Assembly (NCBI GenBank): GCA_964544695.1
Contig: CAZJDB010000056.1
Location: 1-55,639, forward strand
Length of the DNA stretch: 55,639 nucleotides
Direction of reading: 5' to 3'
Origin: Dinghuibacter sp964544695
Lineage (GTDB): Bacteria > Bacteroidota > Bacteroidia > Chitinophagales > Chitinophagaceae
The position numbers were made by a program, and so were the translations under genes. The first letter of the stretch is position 1, and every line of letters begins with the position of its first letter. Under the pieces are notes generated by a model, which saw only the letters and a program-made list of their open reading frames with translations, had not been told where the DNA came from and did no database searches. Below are positions 46,427 through 54,960 of the stretch, one piece after another.

Positions 46427-46951
46427 ATGAAAAAGAAATTCACCTTCTTTTTACTGGCATCGCTTTGCGTGTTGACTGCCAATGCTCAAAAGGAAACAAA
46501 AAAATTCAGCGTAGGATTCGGCATTGAAGCGGGGATCCCTCAAGGGGCCCTTGCCGATTTCTACTCGACCGACTTCGGTTTGACGATACGCTTTTCGGTG
46601 CATGCGGGACCGGGCTTCGTCACGCTGACGACTGGTGCGCTTGCCTACGCACCCAAGACCGTTTCTGGGCAGCCTGCAAAGGTCGGGCTTCAAATCCCGG
46701 TGCGGGCCGGTTATAAATTTATCTTCGTCCATCACCTCTTTGTGATGGGAGAAGTGGGCTATTCGGATTTCAACACCTATTATGGCCAAAAAGGAAATAT
46801 CGTAAAAGGTACCACCGGGGCCTTTCTGGTAGCGCCTTCCATTGGCTTCCAGGCGAACGCGTTCGAGATAGGCTTACGATATGACGTATATTCGAATAGT
46901 GCGGGAGGTAGCGGAGGTTCCGCGGGCGTGAGGATCGGGTTTAATTTCTAA
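46427..46951 (+). CDS. Outer-membrane beta-barrel protein
   Basis: The 174-residue protein has a clear signal peptide (FTFFLLASLCVLTANA, cleaved before QKE). Amphipathic strands follow (KFSVGFGIEAGIP, LTIRFSVHAGPGF, IPVRAGYKFIF, FEIGLRYDVYS), and it ends in VRIGFNF with the terminal Phe typical of barrels. It is probably an eight-stranded OmpA/OmpX-like porin-type protein of unknown role. It starts 4 bp after the out-of-frame tail of the response regulator, so it may belong to the same transcript. Confidence 0.75.
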   Translation: MKKKFTFFLLASLCVLTANAQKETKKFSVGFGIEAGIPQGALADFYSTDFGLTIRFSVHAGPGFVTLTTGALAYAPKTVSGQPAKVGLQIPVRAGYKFIFVHHLFVMGEVGYSDFNTYYGQKGNIVKGTTGAFLVAPSIGFQANAFEIGLRYDVYSNSAGGSGGSAGVRIGFNF

Positions 46952-46954
46952 AGG

Positions 46955-46984
46955 ATAAAAAACGGCCCGCTCCTGGAGCGGGCC
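46955..46984 (-). terminator. Intrinsic terminator of the lactonase-like gene
   Basis: The inverted repeat GGCCCGCTCC/GGAGCGGGCC (46964-46973 and 46975-46984) is followed on the minus strand by GTTTTTTATCC. It lies between two convergent genes, 13 bp from each stop, and may serve both. Confidence 0.82.
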
Positions 46985-46997
46985 ATTCTCAATAAGC

Positions 46998-48236
46998 TTA
47001 CCTCGTCGCTACCCCCTGTGGCCTCACATCATTCGGCACCGGCAGGGACAAAGGCTCGTTCGGCTCGCTCAATGTTCCGTCTGACGCTACTTTTAGCACA
47101 TGCAACCAGTTATTATTCATCGCAAAGGAAGTATCGGTATTCTGACTTACGACATACAGCGATCCTCCGTCCGGGGAGAACCCTAGGGAAAAGTCCCCGT
47201 TATTGCTCGACTCCTTCAGCGCCAATTTGCTGATAAAGGCCGGAGCGTCGGGATTGTCCGTATTATAGATTCCTACCGTATTTTCCCCGGAATTCAAGGT
47301 ATACAATCGCGTCCCCGTAGCATTAGTACGGATCCAGCAGGTAGCGGGGCCGCCGGTCAGTTGGGTTTCAAAACTCAAGGCTCCTGTTTGGGTATTGATT
47401 TGATACACACCAAAGGAACCTGCTACCGGGAAACCGACGTACAACGTGTTGCTCCGTGGATTCGTAGCTAGCCCAAGGGCTCCCCCATCTCCGCTGGGCA
47501 CTACATAGGGCGCTCCCGGCGCCAGTTTGATGCCGCCGTCGTCAAGGATATCCATGGGGAGCAGGGTCCCAATGGGTGTCTCGGAGGGAAGCATGAAAGC
47601 AAGGAAATTCGTCCCGAATAAAAACCTCCGGTCATTGGATAATAAGACCTGAGAAGGGGATGATCCCGCAGGGGCCAAAATTTTACCGCCCGGGACTTCA
47701 ACCAGCTTTCCAGCGCCATCGTAAGTGAACGCGGTATAATTCGGTTGCTGGGTAATCGTATGCAACGGGTCGAATGCCTTATTCGCAACATACACGATCC
47801 TTCCATTGATCGCTATGCTGCAAGGAGTCTGGCCCCCCGAGGGGAATGGACTGCCAGGGACAGTTAACAGGGTTCCGTCGGGGTTGATGCTGAATACGGC
47901 AATGGTATTGCTTCCCCCATTTACCGCAAATAGGAACTGGCCATCATCGCTGATGACAATGGGATCATCCGAATCATCAGGTCCCAGGACCTGTTTGGGA
48001 TTCGCGAGCCCCGCGCCATTCGTCCAAAAAGGGCTGCCTGGCAAAGGGGTCAGGGTCCCATCCGCTTTACGTTTGTACGCCAATACCGCATTGGCGTTGT
48101 CATGATAATCGTTGCTGATCAGGTAGACTATTTTTCCACCATCCTCGCCTTGCGGGTTTAATATCCTTTTATTACAAGAGGATATTGCGGCGCAGACAAA
48201 AAGTCCCGCCACGCCATAGATTAAACGTGCTTTCAT
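46998..48236 (-). CDS. Lactonase-family beta-propeller lipoprotein
   Basis: The 412-residue protein has a lipoprotein signal ending in AAISSC (Cys21). Repeated blades follow, such as VISDDGQFLFAVNGGSNTIAVFSINPDGTL and NATGTRLYTLNSGENTVGIYNTDNPD. This is the pattern of YncE/6-phosphogluconolactonase-like seven-bladed propellers. True lactonase activity is doubtful for an exported lipoprotein; binding or scaffold roles are equally possible. It lies downstream of the histidine kinase gene with an 87-bp gap. Confidence 0.72.
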   Translation of the reverse strand: MKARLIYGVAGLFVCAAISSCNKRILNPQGEDGGKIVYLISNDYHDNANAVLAYKRKADGTLTPLPGSPFWTNGAGLANPKQVLGPDDSDDPIVISDDGQFLFAVNGGSNTIAVFSINPDGTLLTVPGSPFPSGGQTPCSIAINGRIVYVANKAFDPLHTITQQPNYTAFTYDGAGKLVEVPGGKILAPAGSSPSQVLLSNDRRFLFGTNFLAFMLPSETPIGTLLPMDILDDGGIKLAPGAPYVVPSGDGGALGLATNPRSNTLYVGFPVAGSFGVYQINTQTGALSFETQLTGGPATCWIRTNATGTRLYTLNSGENTVGIYNTDNPDAPAFISKLALKESSNNGDFSLGFSPDGGSLYVVSQNTDTSFAMNNNWLHVLKVASDGTLSEPNEPLSLPVPNDVRPQGVATR

Positions 48237-48323
48237 AAGAGTAAGTTTGAAAATTTCCTACAAAGGAAAGATACCCGGCCTAGGAAGTTCTCACGGAAGG
48301 ATCACAAAACTATTATGAAAAGA

Positions 48324-49742
48324 TCACGCGTCCATCGAGGGCACCCAAAACCAAAACCAGTTCATCCCATCCCTGACTTCGGCACCAAATTTGAAATCGT
48401 GCAGAGAGAGCATTTTCTTGACAATTGTCAACCCGATTGCCGGCTTGAGTAAACTCAACCTGTTATCCCCGTTTATCCAGGCCAGGAGGTCCTCCGCCAA
48501 GGGTTTCCCCTCGTTGGAAATATGGACACCTATCCGGGAGCCGGCTCTTTTGAGACACACAACTATCCGCCCTCCGTCCCGGGTATACGTGAGTGCATTC
48601 ACCAACAGATTTTGCAGCACCCGCTCCATCATGGATATATCCGCTTCCACGTAGGTGTTATCCGTGCAATTCTCACAAATGATTTCCGCTAAACGTCCAT
48701 TGGCGACGGTACTTAGCACCTCCTGTAAAATCTCCGAAAGAACAAAAGGCTCACGATGCACCTCGAAGCTGGCCGATTCCATTTTCGACAATTCGAAGAG
48801 CTGACCGACCATCTTTTCGACCTGGTGCATTTTACTGACAACCAAATCTTCGTACTCCCGGATCTGTGCGGGGCTTAACTGCCCTCGTTTTAATTGCAAA
48901 GTTTCCACATAACCCCTGGCGACCGCCAGGGGAGTCCGCAGGTCGTGCGAAATATTGACCATAAAATCCCGGCGCTCCTTTTCGGAGGTCGTCAGCCTTT
49001 GTATATTTTGTACCAAAAGATCGGCCATCATGTTAAAGGAGCCTGAGATAAGCCCCAATTCATCCTGATCCCTCACTGCGAATCGTGCCGTAAAATTTCC
49101 TTCCCTGAAACGGTTCAGCACCGCAGTCATGTCATCAAAACGTCTCCGGAAACGTCTGATATACAGTATCGTGATCAATAAAGAGGCTGCCAGGATAAAC
49201 ATTACAGCCCCCAAGATGACGGGCGTCACCCTGCTGTTGACCAACATCTGTGTCACGGTCCGGTATTGCTGATTCCCCAAAACCACATAAATATAACCGA
49301 GTGTTCCGCTGTCCTTTTCCACCTTAGCCGCTGAAAATATCTTGGCATGCCCGGGATCACGCGGATCGGACCCACTAACGTAATGAAGCCCACCCTCCCG
49401 GATATACCTCCGTATGGGTTCCATGTCCACCTGCCAATTGTGTATCTCCGATTGCTCTCCATGGAAATAAATGACGCGCCCGGTAGTATCCAGGAAATAT
49501 ACCTCTGCACTTGGGCTGATCACCATCGCCTGGTAGAAAACAGAATCGGCTTTCTTACGGTCGAATCCGTCTTGGTTATAAGGAGAGGTAAATCTGGCAA
49601 TATGAGACGCGACATCCTTGTTCAACAATTGCGTGCTGGCAGCGTAAAAGGAGGTTGTGGCTATGTAGGTTACCCCGATAAATAGCAATCCCAGCAGGGC
49701 AATGAGTAAAAAGACAATAATATAGATGCGTCTGAAAATCAT
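48324..49742 (-). CDS. HAMP-domain sensor histidine kinase
   Basis: The 472-residue membrane kinase has transmembrane helices at about 7-30 and 175-196 flanking a periplasmic sensor region. A HAMP linker follows (about 197-250), then HisKA with phosphoacceptor His266 in NISHDLRTPLAVARG and a HATPase domain. The N-box is NLLVNALTYTRDGG (378-391). The G1 and G2 boxes are degenerate: SNEGKPL replaces the usual DxGxG, and PAIGLTIV replaces GxGLGL. It overlaps its OmpR-type regulator by 4 bp. The signal is unknown. Confidence 0.88.
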   Translation of the reverse strand: MIFRRIYIIVFLLIALLGLLFIGVTYIATTSFYAASTQLLNKDVASHIARFTSPYNQDGFDRKKADSVFYQAMVISPSAEVYFLDTTGRVIYFHGEQSEIHNWQVDMEPIRRYIREGGLHYVSGSDPRDPGHAKIFSAAKVEKDSGTLGYIYVVLGNQQYRTVTQMLVNSRVTPVILGAVMFILAASLLITILYIRRFRRRFDDMTAVLNRFREGNFTARFAVRDQDELGLISGSFNMMADLLVQNIQRLTTSEKERRDFMVNISHDLRTPLAVARGYVETLQLKRGQLSPAQIREYEDLVVSKMHQVEKMVGQLFELSKMESASFEVHREPFVLSEILQEVLSTVANGRLAEIICENCTDNTYVEADISMMERVLQNLLVNALTYTRDGGRIVVCLKRAGSRIGVHISNEGKPLAEDLLAWINGDNRLSLLKPAIGLTIVKKMLSLHDFKFGAEVRDGMNWFWFWVPSMDA

Positions 49743-50431
49743 TCGGCAAAACGATACCCTTTACCCCAGGTCGTAAGGATATATTCGGGTTTATTCAAGT
49801 TTTTTTCTAGTTTGATTCTGAGCCTGTTGATATGCGATGTGACGGTATGCTCGTACTCCTGGAAGGCGAACCCCCATATCAATTCCAGCAAGTCGTGCCT
49901 CGTAAACGTCTTTCCGGGCTGGCCGGCCATCAGCAACAGCAGATCGAATTCTTTTGGAGTGAGCTCCAACCGGTTTCCCCTCACCGTGACTTTCTTTTTA
50001 TCCACGTCAATCGCCAACTCCCCCCGCAATATCAAGCCATCACGCGTGGGGGCCTTCTCCACCACTTCATTCCCCCTCCTCAAAAGGGCTTTTACCCGCG
50101 CCATCAGTTCAAATATGCCAAAGGGCTTGGTCAAATAATCATCTGCGCCCATCTCCAGAGCAGTCACCTTATCCGTCTCCTCCGAAAGAGAACTTAACAT
50201 CAGAATGGGCGTCCGTCCGTTCTGAGCCCGTATTTGCCGGCAGACTTCGATCCCATTCATGTCTGGGAGCATAATATCCAGTATGACAAGGTGATAGTCT
50301 GAATTCATCCATTTGTTAAGCGCAACCATGGCCCGGTCGCAAGCGGTAACCGAATAAAAAGGTCTGTGCATGTGTAAATTCAACAATTGAGTGATCTGGG
50401 GATCATCCTCGACCAATAGGATGTTGTTCAT
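49739..50431 (-). CDS. OmpR/PhoB-family response regulator
   Basis: The 230-residue protein has a receiver domain with Asp9-Asp10, phosphoacceptor Asp52 in LVILDIMLPD, and Lys in YLTKPFG. A winged-helix DNA-binding domain follows (LELTPKEFDLLLLMAGQPGKTFTR, then YEHTVTSHINRLRIKLE). It precedes and overlaps its kinase gene by ATGA. It diverges from the methyltransferase at 50509. Confidence 0.93.
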   Translation of the reverse strand: MNNILLVEDDPQITQLLNLHMHRPFYSVTACDRAMVALNKWMNSDYHLVILDIMLPDMNGIEVCRQIRAQNGRTPILMLSSLSEETDKVTALEMGADDYLTKPFGIFELMARVKALLRRGNEVVEKAPTRDGLILRGELAIDVDKKKVTVRGNRLELTPKEFDLLLLMAGQPGKTFTRHDLLELIWGFAFQEYEHTVTSHINRLRIKLEKNLNKPEYILTTWGKGYRFAE

Positions 50432-50479
50432 GCAAATGGATTAAGGGGAGTAAATGTAGAAAAAACTCCCAACAAACCC

Positions 50480-50487
50480 TATTTTTG
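50480..50487 (+). promoter_or_regulatory. -7 box of the DNA methyltransferase gene
   Basis: TATTTTTG matches TAnnTTTG and lies 21 bp before the ATG at 50509. It contains the TTG at 50485, which is therefore unlikely to be the start. Confidence 0.58.
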
Positions 50488-50508
50488 AATAAGTTGGTAC
50501 TGTATTCC

Positions 50509-52329
50509 ATGGATAAAAAACTCCTTAATTATTTAAAATCTTACTCACAAGAACCAGCACAGACGGACAGACTGCTAGTGTCTGCCTTCATTACACTGAA
50601 TAGGCTAAAGGTTGTTCAAAATAGACTCCTGCTCGAATATTTCATAAAAGAAGGCGACAAGGACCATGCGGCCCTCAATGAATTCCTGGAGCATAAAGGG
50701 CTTGTTACCCTTGAGGAATTGATCGAAGCCTTTGAATTCGTAATTTCTCCGGCTGATAAAATAGTAACGGGGGCCGTCTATACTCCGGAGTTAATCCGGA
50801 GGTATATCATAAAAAATGTATTGAAGTGTGCCGATATCAAGGTAACGATCTGCGATCCTGCCTGCGGATGCGGAGGCTTTTTATTGTCAGCAGCCGAGGA
50901 GGTAAAAAAGAGAACCAACCAGCCTTATAAGGAGATTTTCGAGAAAAACCTGTATGGCCTGGATATCCATGGTTATTCGACTACCCGGTCCAAATTATTG
51001 CTGAGCCTGTTGGCCCTTCAGGCAGGAGAGGACGAAGCTGACATTGCCTTCAATTTCTTCGTCGGGAATGCGTTGAATTTCAAATGGCAAGATCGAATCA
51101 GGGGTTTTCATGGTTTTTCCGTGTTGGTAGGTAACCCTCCTTATGTTGCTTCACGGAACATAGACGGGGAGTCTAAAGAATTATTGCCCTCATGGAGCGT
51201 TTGTGCTACCGGTCACCCGGACTTGTATATCCCATTCTTTCAAATTGGCATGGAGTGGCTTCGCCAAGGAGGAGTGCTGGGCTACATCACGATGAATACG
51301 TTTTTCAAAAGCTTGAATGGGCGAGCGTTGCGGGACTATTTCCAGAATGCCTCGTTTGGTATAAAAATCCTCGACTTCGGGTCCTTACAAGTATTCCATT
51401 CTAAGTCCACCTATACATGCATTTGCATTATCAACAAGGCCCAAGGGACTGGAATCTTATATAAAAAGGTGGAAGAACTAAGTTTTTTACACCGTGGGTT
51501 GAATGGATTTGAAGCGATACCTTATCTGAAGCTACATGCCGAAAAGGGCTGGAACCTGCAAAGAGCAGAGACAATATCTGCCATCGAGGCCACGGGTACA
51601 CCATTTTCCGAGCTATTTCAAACGAGGAATGGGATTGCCACTTTGATGAATGACGTATATATCTTCAATCCCGTGAAGGAGGACGCCCGGTATTATTATC
51701 TTCAAAAATGGGAATGTGAATATCGCATTGAACGTAGCGTATGCAAGGAGGTAGTGAATACGAACCGGCTGTCACAGGTTATCAAGGAAAAGATCATCTT
51801 CCCCTACGTATATAAGAAGGGTGAGCGGGTGCCGGTACCTATGGATGAAAATCTCTTTAAATCCAAATACCCTTCGGCTTATGCCTATCTGGAGCATCAC
51901 AAAAAGGTCTTGGCTACAAGGGATAAGGGTGGCGGAGCGAAATACCAGCCATGGTTTGCCTTCGGCAGGAATCAATGCCTGGACAAGTTCAAATACAAAC
52001 TATTCTTTCCCCATATTACCTCGGGAACGCCGCATTTCGTACTAAATGATGACGAAGACCTGCTATTTGTCAATGGGCTGGCCGCGGTGAGCGACAAGAA
52101 ATCAGATCTTATGTTTTTGCAAAGGCTGCTGAGTACTAAGTTATTTTGGTTTTATGTTGCCCACACCAGCAAGCCCTATGGGTCGGGTTTTTATTCTTTG
52201 AGTAAGAATTACATTAAGAATTTTGGAGTGTTCGGATTTACAGAATCCGAAAAGCATTTTATTATCGGGGAAAGGAATCAGAAGAAGGTCAACGCATTTA
52301 TTGAATCGCGGTATAAAATAGAATACTAA
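50509..52329 (+). CDS. Solitary Eco57I/TaqI-like N6-adenine DNA methyltransferase
   Basis: The 606-residue protein has a SAM-binding motif X region TGAVYTPELI (87-96), motif I DPACGCGGFLLSA (116-128), and catalytic motif IV NPPY (209-212). The C-terminal half (from about 360) looks like a TaqI-like specificity domain, with FSELFQTRNGIATLMNDVYI and TSKPYGSGFYSLSKNYIKNF. The 85-residue N-terminus shows no PD-(D/E)XK nuclease. No endonuclease gene adjoins it, so it seems an orphan methylase for epigenetic marking or the remains of a restriction system. A type IIG enzyme is unlikely at this length. Confidence 0.86.
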   Translation: MDKKLLNYLKSYSQEPAQTDRLLVSAFITLNRLKVVQNRLLLEYFIKEGDKDHAALNEFLEHKGLVTLEELIEAFEFVISPADKIVTGAVYTPELIRRYIIKNVLKCADIKVTICDPACGCGGFLLSAAEEVKKRTNQPYKEIFEKNLYGLDIHGYSTTRSKLLLSLLALQAGEDEADIAFNFFVGNALNFKWQDRIRGFHGFSVLVGNPPYVASRNIDGESKELLPSWSVCATGHPDLYIPFFQIGMEWLRQGGVLGYITMNTFFKSLNGRALRDYFQNASFGIKILDFGSLQVFHSKSTYTCICIINKAQGTGILYKKVEELSFLHRGLNGFEAIPYLKLHAEKGWNLQRAETISAIEATGTPFSELFQTRNGIATLMNDVYIFNPVKEDARYYYLQKWECEYRIERSVCKEVVNTNRLSQVIKEKIIFPYVYKKGERVPVPMDENLFKSKYPSAYAYLEHHKKVLATRDKGGGAKYQPWFAFGRNQCLDKFKYKLFFPHITSGTPHFVLNDDEDLLFVNGLAAVSDKKSDLMFLQRLLSTKLFWFYVAHTSKPYGSGFYSLSKNYIKNFGVFGFTESEKHFIIGERNQKKVNAFIESRYKIEY

Positions 52330-52381
52330 CAACTCAAGGATATTTCTTTGACATTCAGAAAACTAGTCATAATTTATCGGG

Positions 52382-53551
52382 ATGAAAAGACTGCTCCTTA
52401 TAGTTGGCATCCTCCTCCTTTTCGCCACCGAAATCCTCCGTGTCTATTTTATCATGCCTTTCCCCGGCAGCCAGCACCGCCAAACCATTGGCCTGGCCTA
52501 TTTCATAGACCGCTACCGAATATACCTGAGAGTCGCCGGCGCCTTGATGGTCGCCTATCCCCTGCTCACCACCCGATGGAAGACCTGGTCCAAAGTCCTA
52601 CTGACCGGCGTGGCGATACTCTACGCCGTCATTTTTTACTTCTTCAATTTCCGCTTCGAAGCCGATAAGATGTTCTACCAGCCCCGAACCAAAACCTTCG
52701 CCGGGGCGGCAGATAACAATATTCTCTTGGACCGGCTCGTCATCGGAGTCGTCGTGAACGGCGAGGCCAAAGCCTATCCCATCCAAATCATCGGCTACCA
52801 CCATCAGGTAAGGGACACCATTGGAGGCACCCCCGTTATGATTACCTATTGCACCGTTTGCAGGACAGGAAGGGTATATAGTCCTGTCTTCAACGGCGAA
52901 CCCCAGGTCTTTCGCCTGGTGGGCATGGATCACTTCAATGCCATGTTCGAGGACGAAAAGACGAAAAGCTGGTGGCAACAGGCAACGGGATATGCCATTG
53001 CCGGCCCCCTGAAGGGCGCCCACTTGAGCGAGATCCCCTCTCAGCAATCCGAGCTGGGCGAATGGCTCGCCCAATATCCCCACACCAAAGTACTCCAGCC
53101 GGACAGCGCTTTCATAAAACAATACGACGCCCTTTCGGATTATGATCAGGGGACGATCAAAGGCAGCCTGGAACATCGCGACTCCGGTTCCTGGAAGATG
53201 AAATCCTGGGTTGTCGGCGTCATTGCCGATGGTCATGAAAAGGCTTACGATTGGAATGCGTTGGTGAGTCATCGCCTGATCCAGGATTCATTAGGCATTG
53301 CACCCGTCATACTGTGGGCGATGCCTGACTCCATGGATTTCCGCGTATTCAGCCGAAAATTAGATGGCCAGACCCTGAACTTCGAGCTCGCCGGAACTGA
53401 TATAAAGGATACCAATACGGGATCTACCTGGGATTGGCAAGGCTATTGCAACCAAGGCCCATTGAAGGGTCGGCAATTGCAACCGGTTCAATCCTACCAG
53501 GAGTTCTGGCACTCGTGGCACAATTTCCATCCGGAATCCGCGGTTTTTTAA
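52382..53551 (+). CDS. DUF3179 domain membrane-anchored protein
   Basis: The 389-residue protein has hydrophobic segments at about 3-22, 52-62 and 75-95. A DUF3179 domain follows: DRLVIGVVVNGEAKAYPIQIIGYH, then the conserved MITYCTVCRTGRVYSP with two Cys, and later STWDWQGYCNQGPLKGRQL. The family is common in marine and soil bacteria and has no established activity. The start ATG is the second base triplet after a TCGGG at 52377-52381. It appears monocistronic between the methylase and a lipoprotein gene. Confidence 0.82.
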   Translation: MKRLLLIVGILLLFATEILRVYFIMPFPGSQHRQTIGLAYFIDRYRIYLRVAGALMVAYPLLTTRWKTWSKVLLTGVAILYAVIFYFFNFRFEADKMFYQPRTKTFAGAADNNILLDRLVIGVVVNGEAKAYPIQIIGYHHQVRDTIGGTPVMITYCTVCRTGRVYSPVFNGEPQVFRLVGMDHFNAMFEDEKTKSWWQQATGYAIAGPLKGAHLSEIPSQQSELGEWLAQYPHTKVLQPDSAFIKQYDALSDYDQGTIKGSLEHRDSGSWKMKSWVVGVIADGHEKAYDWNALVSHRLIQDSLGIAPVILWAMPDSMDFRVFSRKLDGQTLNFELAGTDIKDTNTGSTWDWQGYCNQGPLKGRQLQPVQSYQEFWHSWHNFHPESAVF

Positions 53552-53617
53552 GAGGGGTGATTTAACGCTTGCAGGTCGGACATCCAGGAAGTAACTTTAC
53601 TTTCTAAATGCTTTCCT

Positions 53618-54454
53618 ATGCGCTTGCCTCTTGCGGCCCTGACTGCTCTCTGCCTGGTTTCATCCTCCTGCAAAAAAGTGTACGAAACGCTGGCAAAAGA
53701 CCCCGATGCAATCGGTCGGATTTGCAGGGTAGATACCCTTGTCATTGGCTTTCCCTCGTATGAGCAAGTGGCGATCTCCTACGATCGCGATGGCAATCCC
53801 ACGAGTATGACGCCTCTCATCGAAATATCTTCTCAATTTTCGGAAACCTCCTTTTTTCGATATGATCCATATAAGCGGCTGAAGGATTATATTGTCGCCT
53901 ACAGAGGAGTGGCGGTCGATCTATGGCATCGATTCAGCTATCCGGCGCCACGGGTCGTTATAGACAGCTTCTTTAACTACGATGGACCAGGTACGTCTTT
54001 TGGCCCAAACCCACCTCCATATCCCATCTTCGAAGTTTACCGATACACATTGGACGACCAGGGCAGAATCATCAAAACAACGATCCAATATTTCAACGGA
54101 CAGCTCGGTACTTATTATGCGGACAGCACTTATACAGTGTATGATCTAAGGGGGAATATGGAAATCCCCGGGGCGGTTTATGACGATAAGGTGAACATCT
54201 ACCGAACCAATAAGGTTTGGCAATTGATCTTCCAGGACTACAGTAAGAACAATCGAATCTATCCTGCCGACCATCCGGACTACCAGGCATCGATCACTTC
54301 CTACAATCCCGTGGGCCTTCCCTTGATTTATATGTCCAATCCACCCGATCCTTTTCTCAGCTTATTTAATTATCAGAGCCCCCAATATGTATACCTGAGG
54401 GTCAGCTATAACTGCGATTGTCAACGCCAATCCCAAAGCACGACATCCCATTGA
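53618..54454 (+). CDS. Hypothetical lipoprotein
   Basis: The 278-residue protein starts with a signal and lipobox (ALCLVSSSC, Cys18), so it is probably an envelope lipoprotein. The body contains RHS/YD-like phrases such as ISYDRDGNPTSMT, YTLDDQGRIIKTTI and VYDLRGNME. These are typical of Bacteroidota DUF4595-like lipoproteins with beta-sheet repeats. No function can be assigned. The last 34 bp overlap the 3' end of the convergent GNAT gene. Confidence 0.65.
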   Translation: MRLPLAALTALCLVSSSCKKVYETLAKDPDAIGRICRVDTLVIGFPSYEQVAISYDRDGNPTSMTPLIEISSQFSETSFFRYDPYKRLKDYIVAYRGVAVDLWHRFSYPAPRVVIDSFFNYDGPGTSFGPNPPPYPIFEVYRYTLDDQGRIIKTTIQYFNGQLGTYYADSTYTVYDLRGNMEIPGAVYDDKVNIYRTNKVWQLIFQDYSKNNRIYPADHPDYQASITSYNPVGLPLIYMSNPPDPFLSLFNYQSPQYVYLRVSYNCDCQRQSQSTTSH

Positions 54455-54960
54455 TCCACCGCATCCCTGTAAGTATCGATGATCTCGAATCCCACCTTGA
54501 GGTGCGCCTTCCTGGACCGCACGTTTGAAGTGGAGATTTCAGTCGCCAGGAAGTCGAAATCCGGGGAAAAATAGGACCGGTGTCCCTGGTACAACAGATC
54601 AACGACCCCCTGACCACGGTAAGAAGGAGCCACGCAGATCTGACCCATCAGGTAGAAACGCTGGGAACCCAGATTGCGAAGAGAAGAAATATGATTCCAT
54701 GTATGGGCCATGGGAGGATAAACGGGGATGCACCCATAAGTAAGGGAAATGGCGTAGCCCGCAAGGTTATCCCCGTCCATCACCACCACAGAAGGAACCA
54801 CTTGATGCACCGCATGCAAGGCCTCCGACGTGTATTCCCAGGTAATGAAACCTTCCTGAGCCATGGTCTCGGAGGAAAGGCGGGTGCGCAGGTTGGCCAG
54901 GGACAGTTCGGCTATCTGGTCAATTTCGGAATCGGTACTGACCAGCTTCACCTTCAGCAT
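54421..54960 (-). CDS. GNAT family N-acetyltransferase
   Basis: The 179-residue protein has the GNAT fold. VVVMDGDNLAGYAISLTY is strand beta-4, and FYLMGQICVAPSYRGQGVVDLLYQG is motif A with the acetyl-CoA loop (R-G-Q-G-V). ATEISTSNVRSRKAHLKVGFEIIDTY is the C-terminal motif B. The start MLKVKLV (54960) is preferred; it overlaps the MBL-fold gene end by 7 bp, which suggests an operon. The reading to 55074 lies inside that gene. The substrate is unknown. Confidence 0.82.
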   Translation of the reverse strand: MLKVKLVSTDSEIDQIAELSLANLRTRLSSETMAQEGFITWEYTSEALHAVHQVVPSVVVMDGDNLAGYAISLTYGCIPVYPPMAHTWNHISSLRNLGSQRFYLMGQICVAPSYRGQGVVDLLYQGHRSYFSPDFDFLATEISTSNVRSRKAHLKVGFEIIDTYRDAVDQWDVVLWDWR

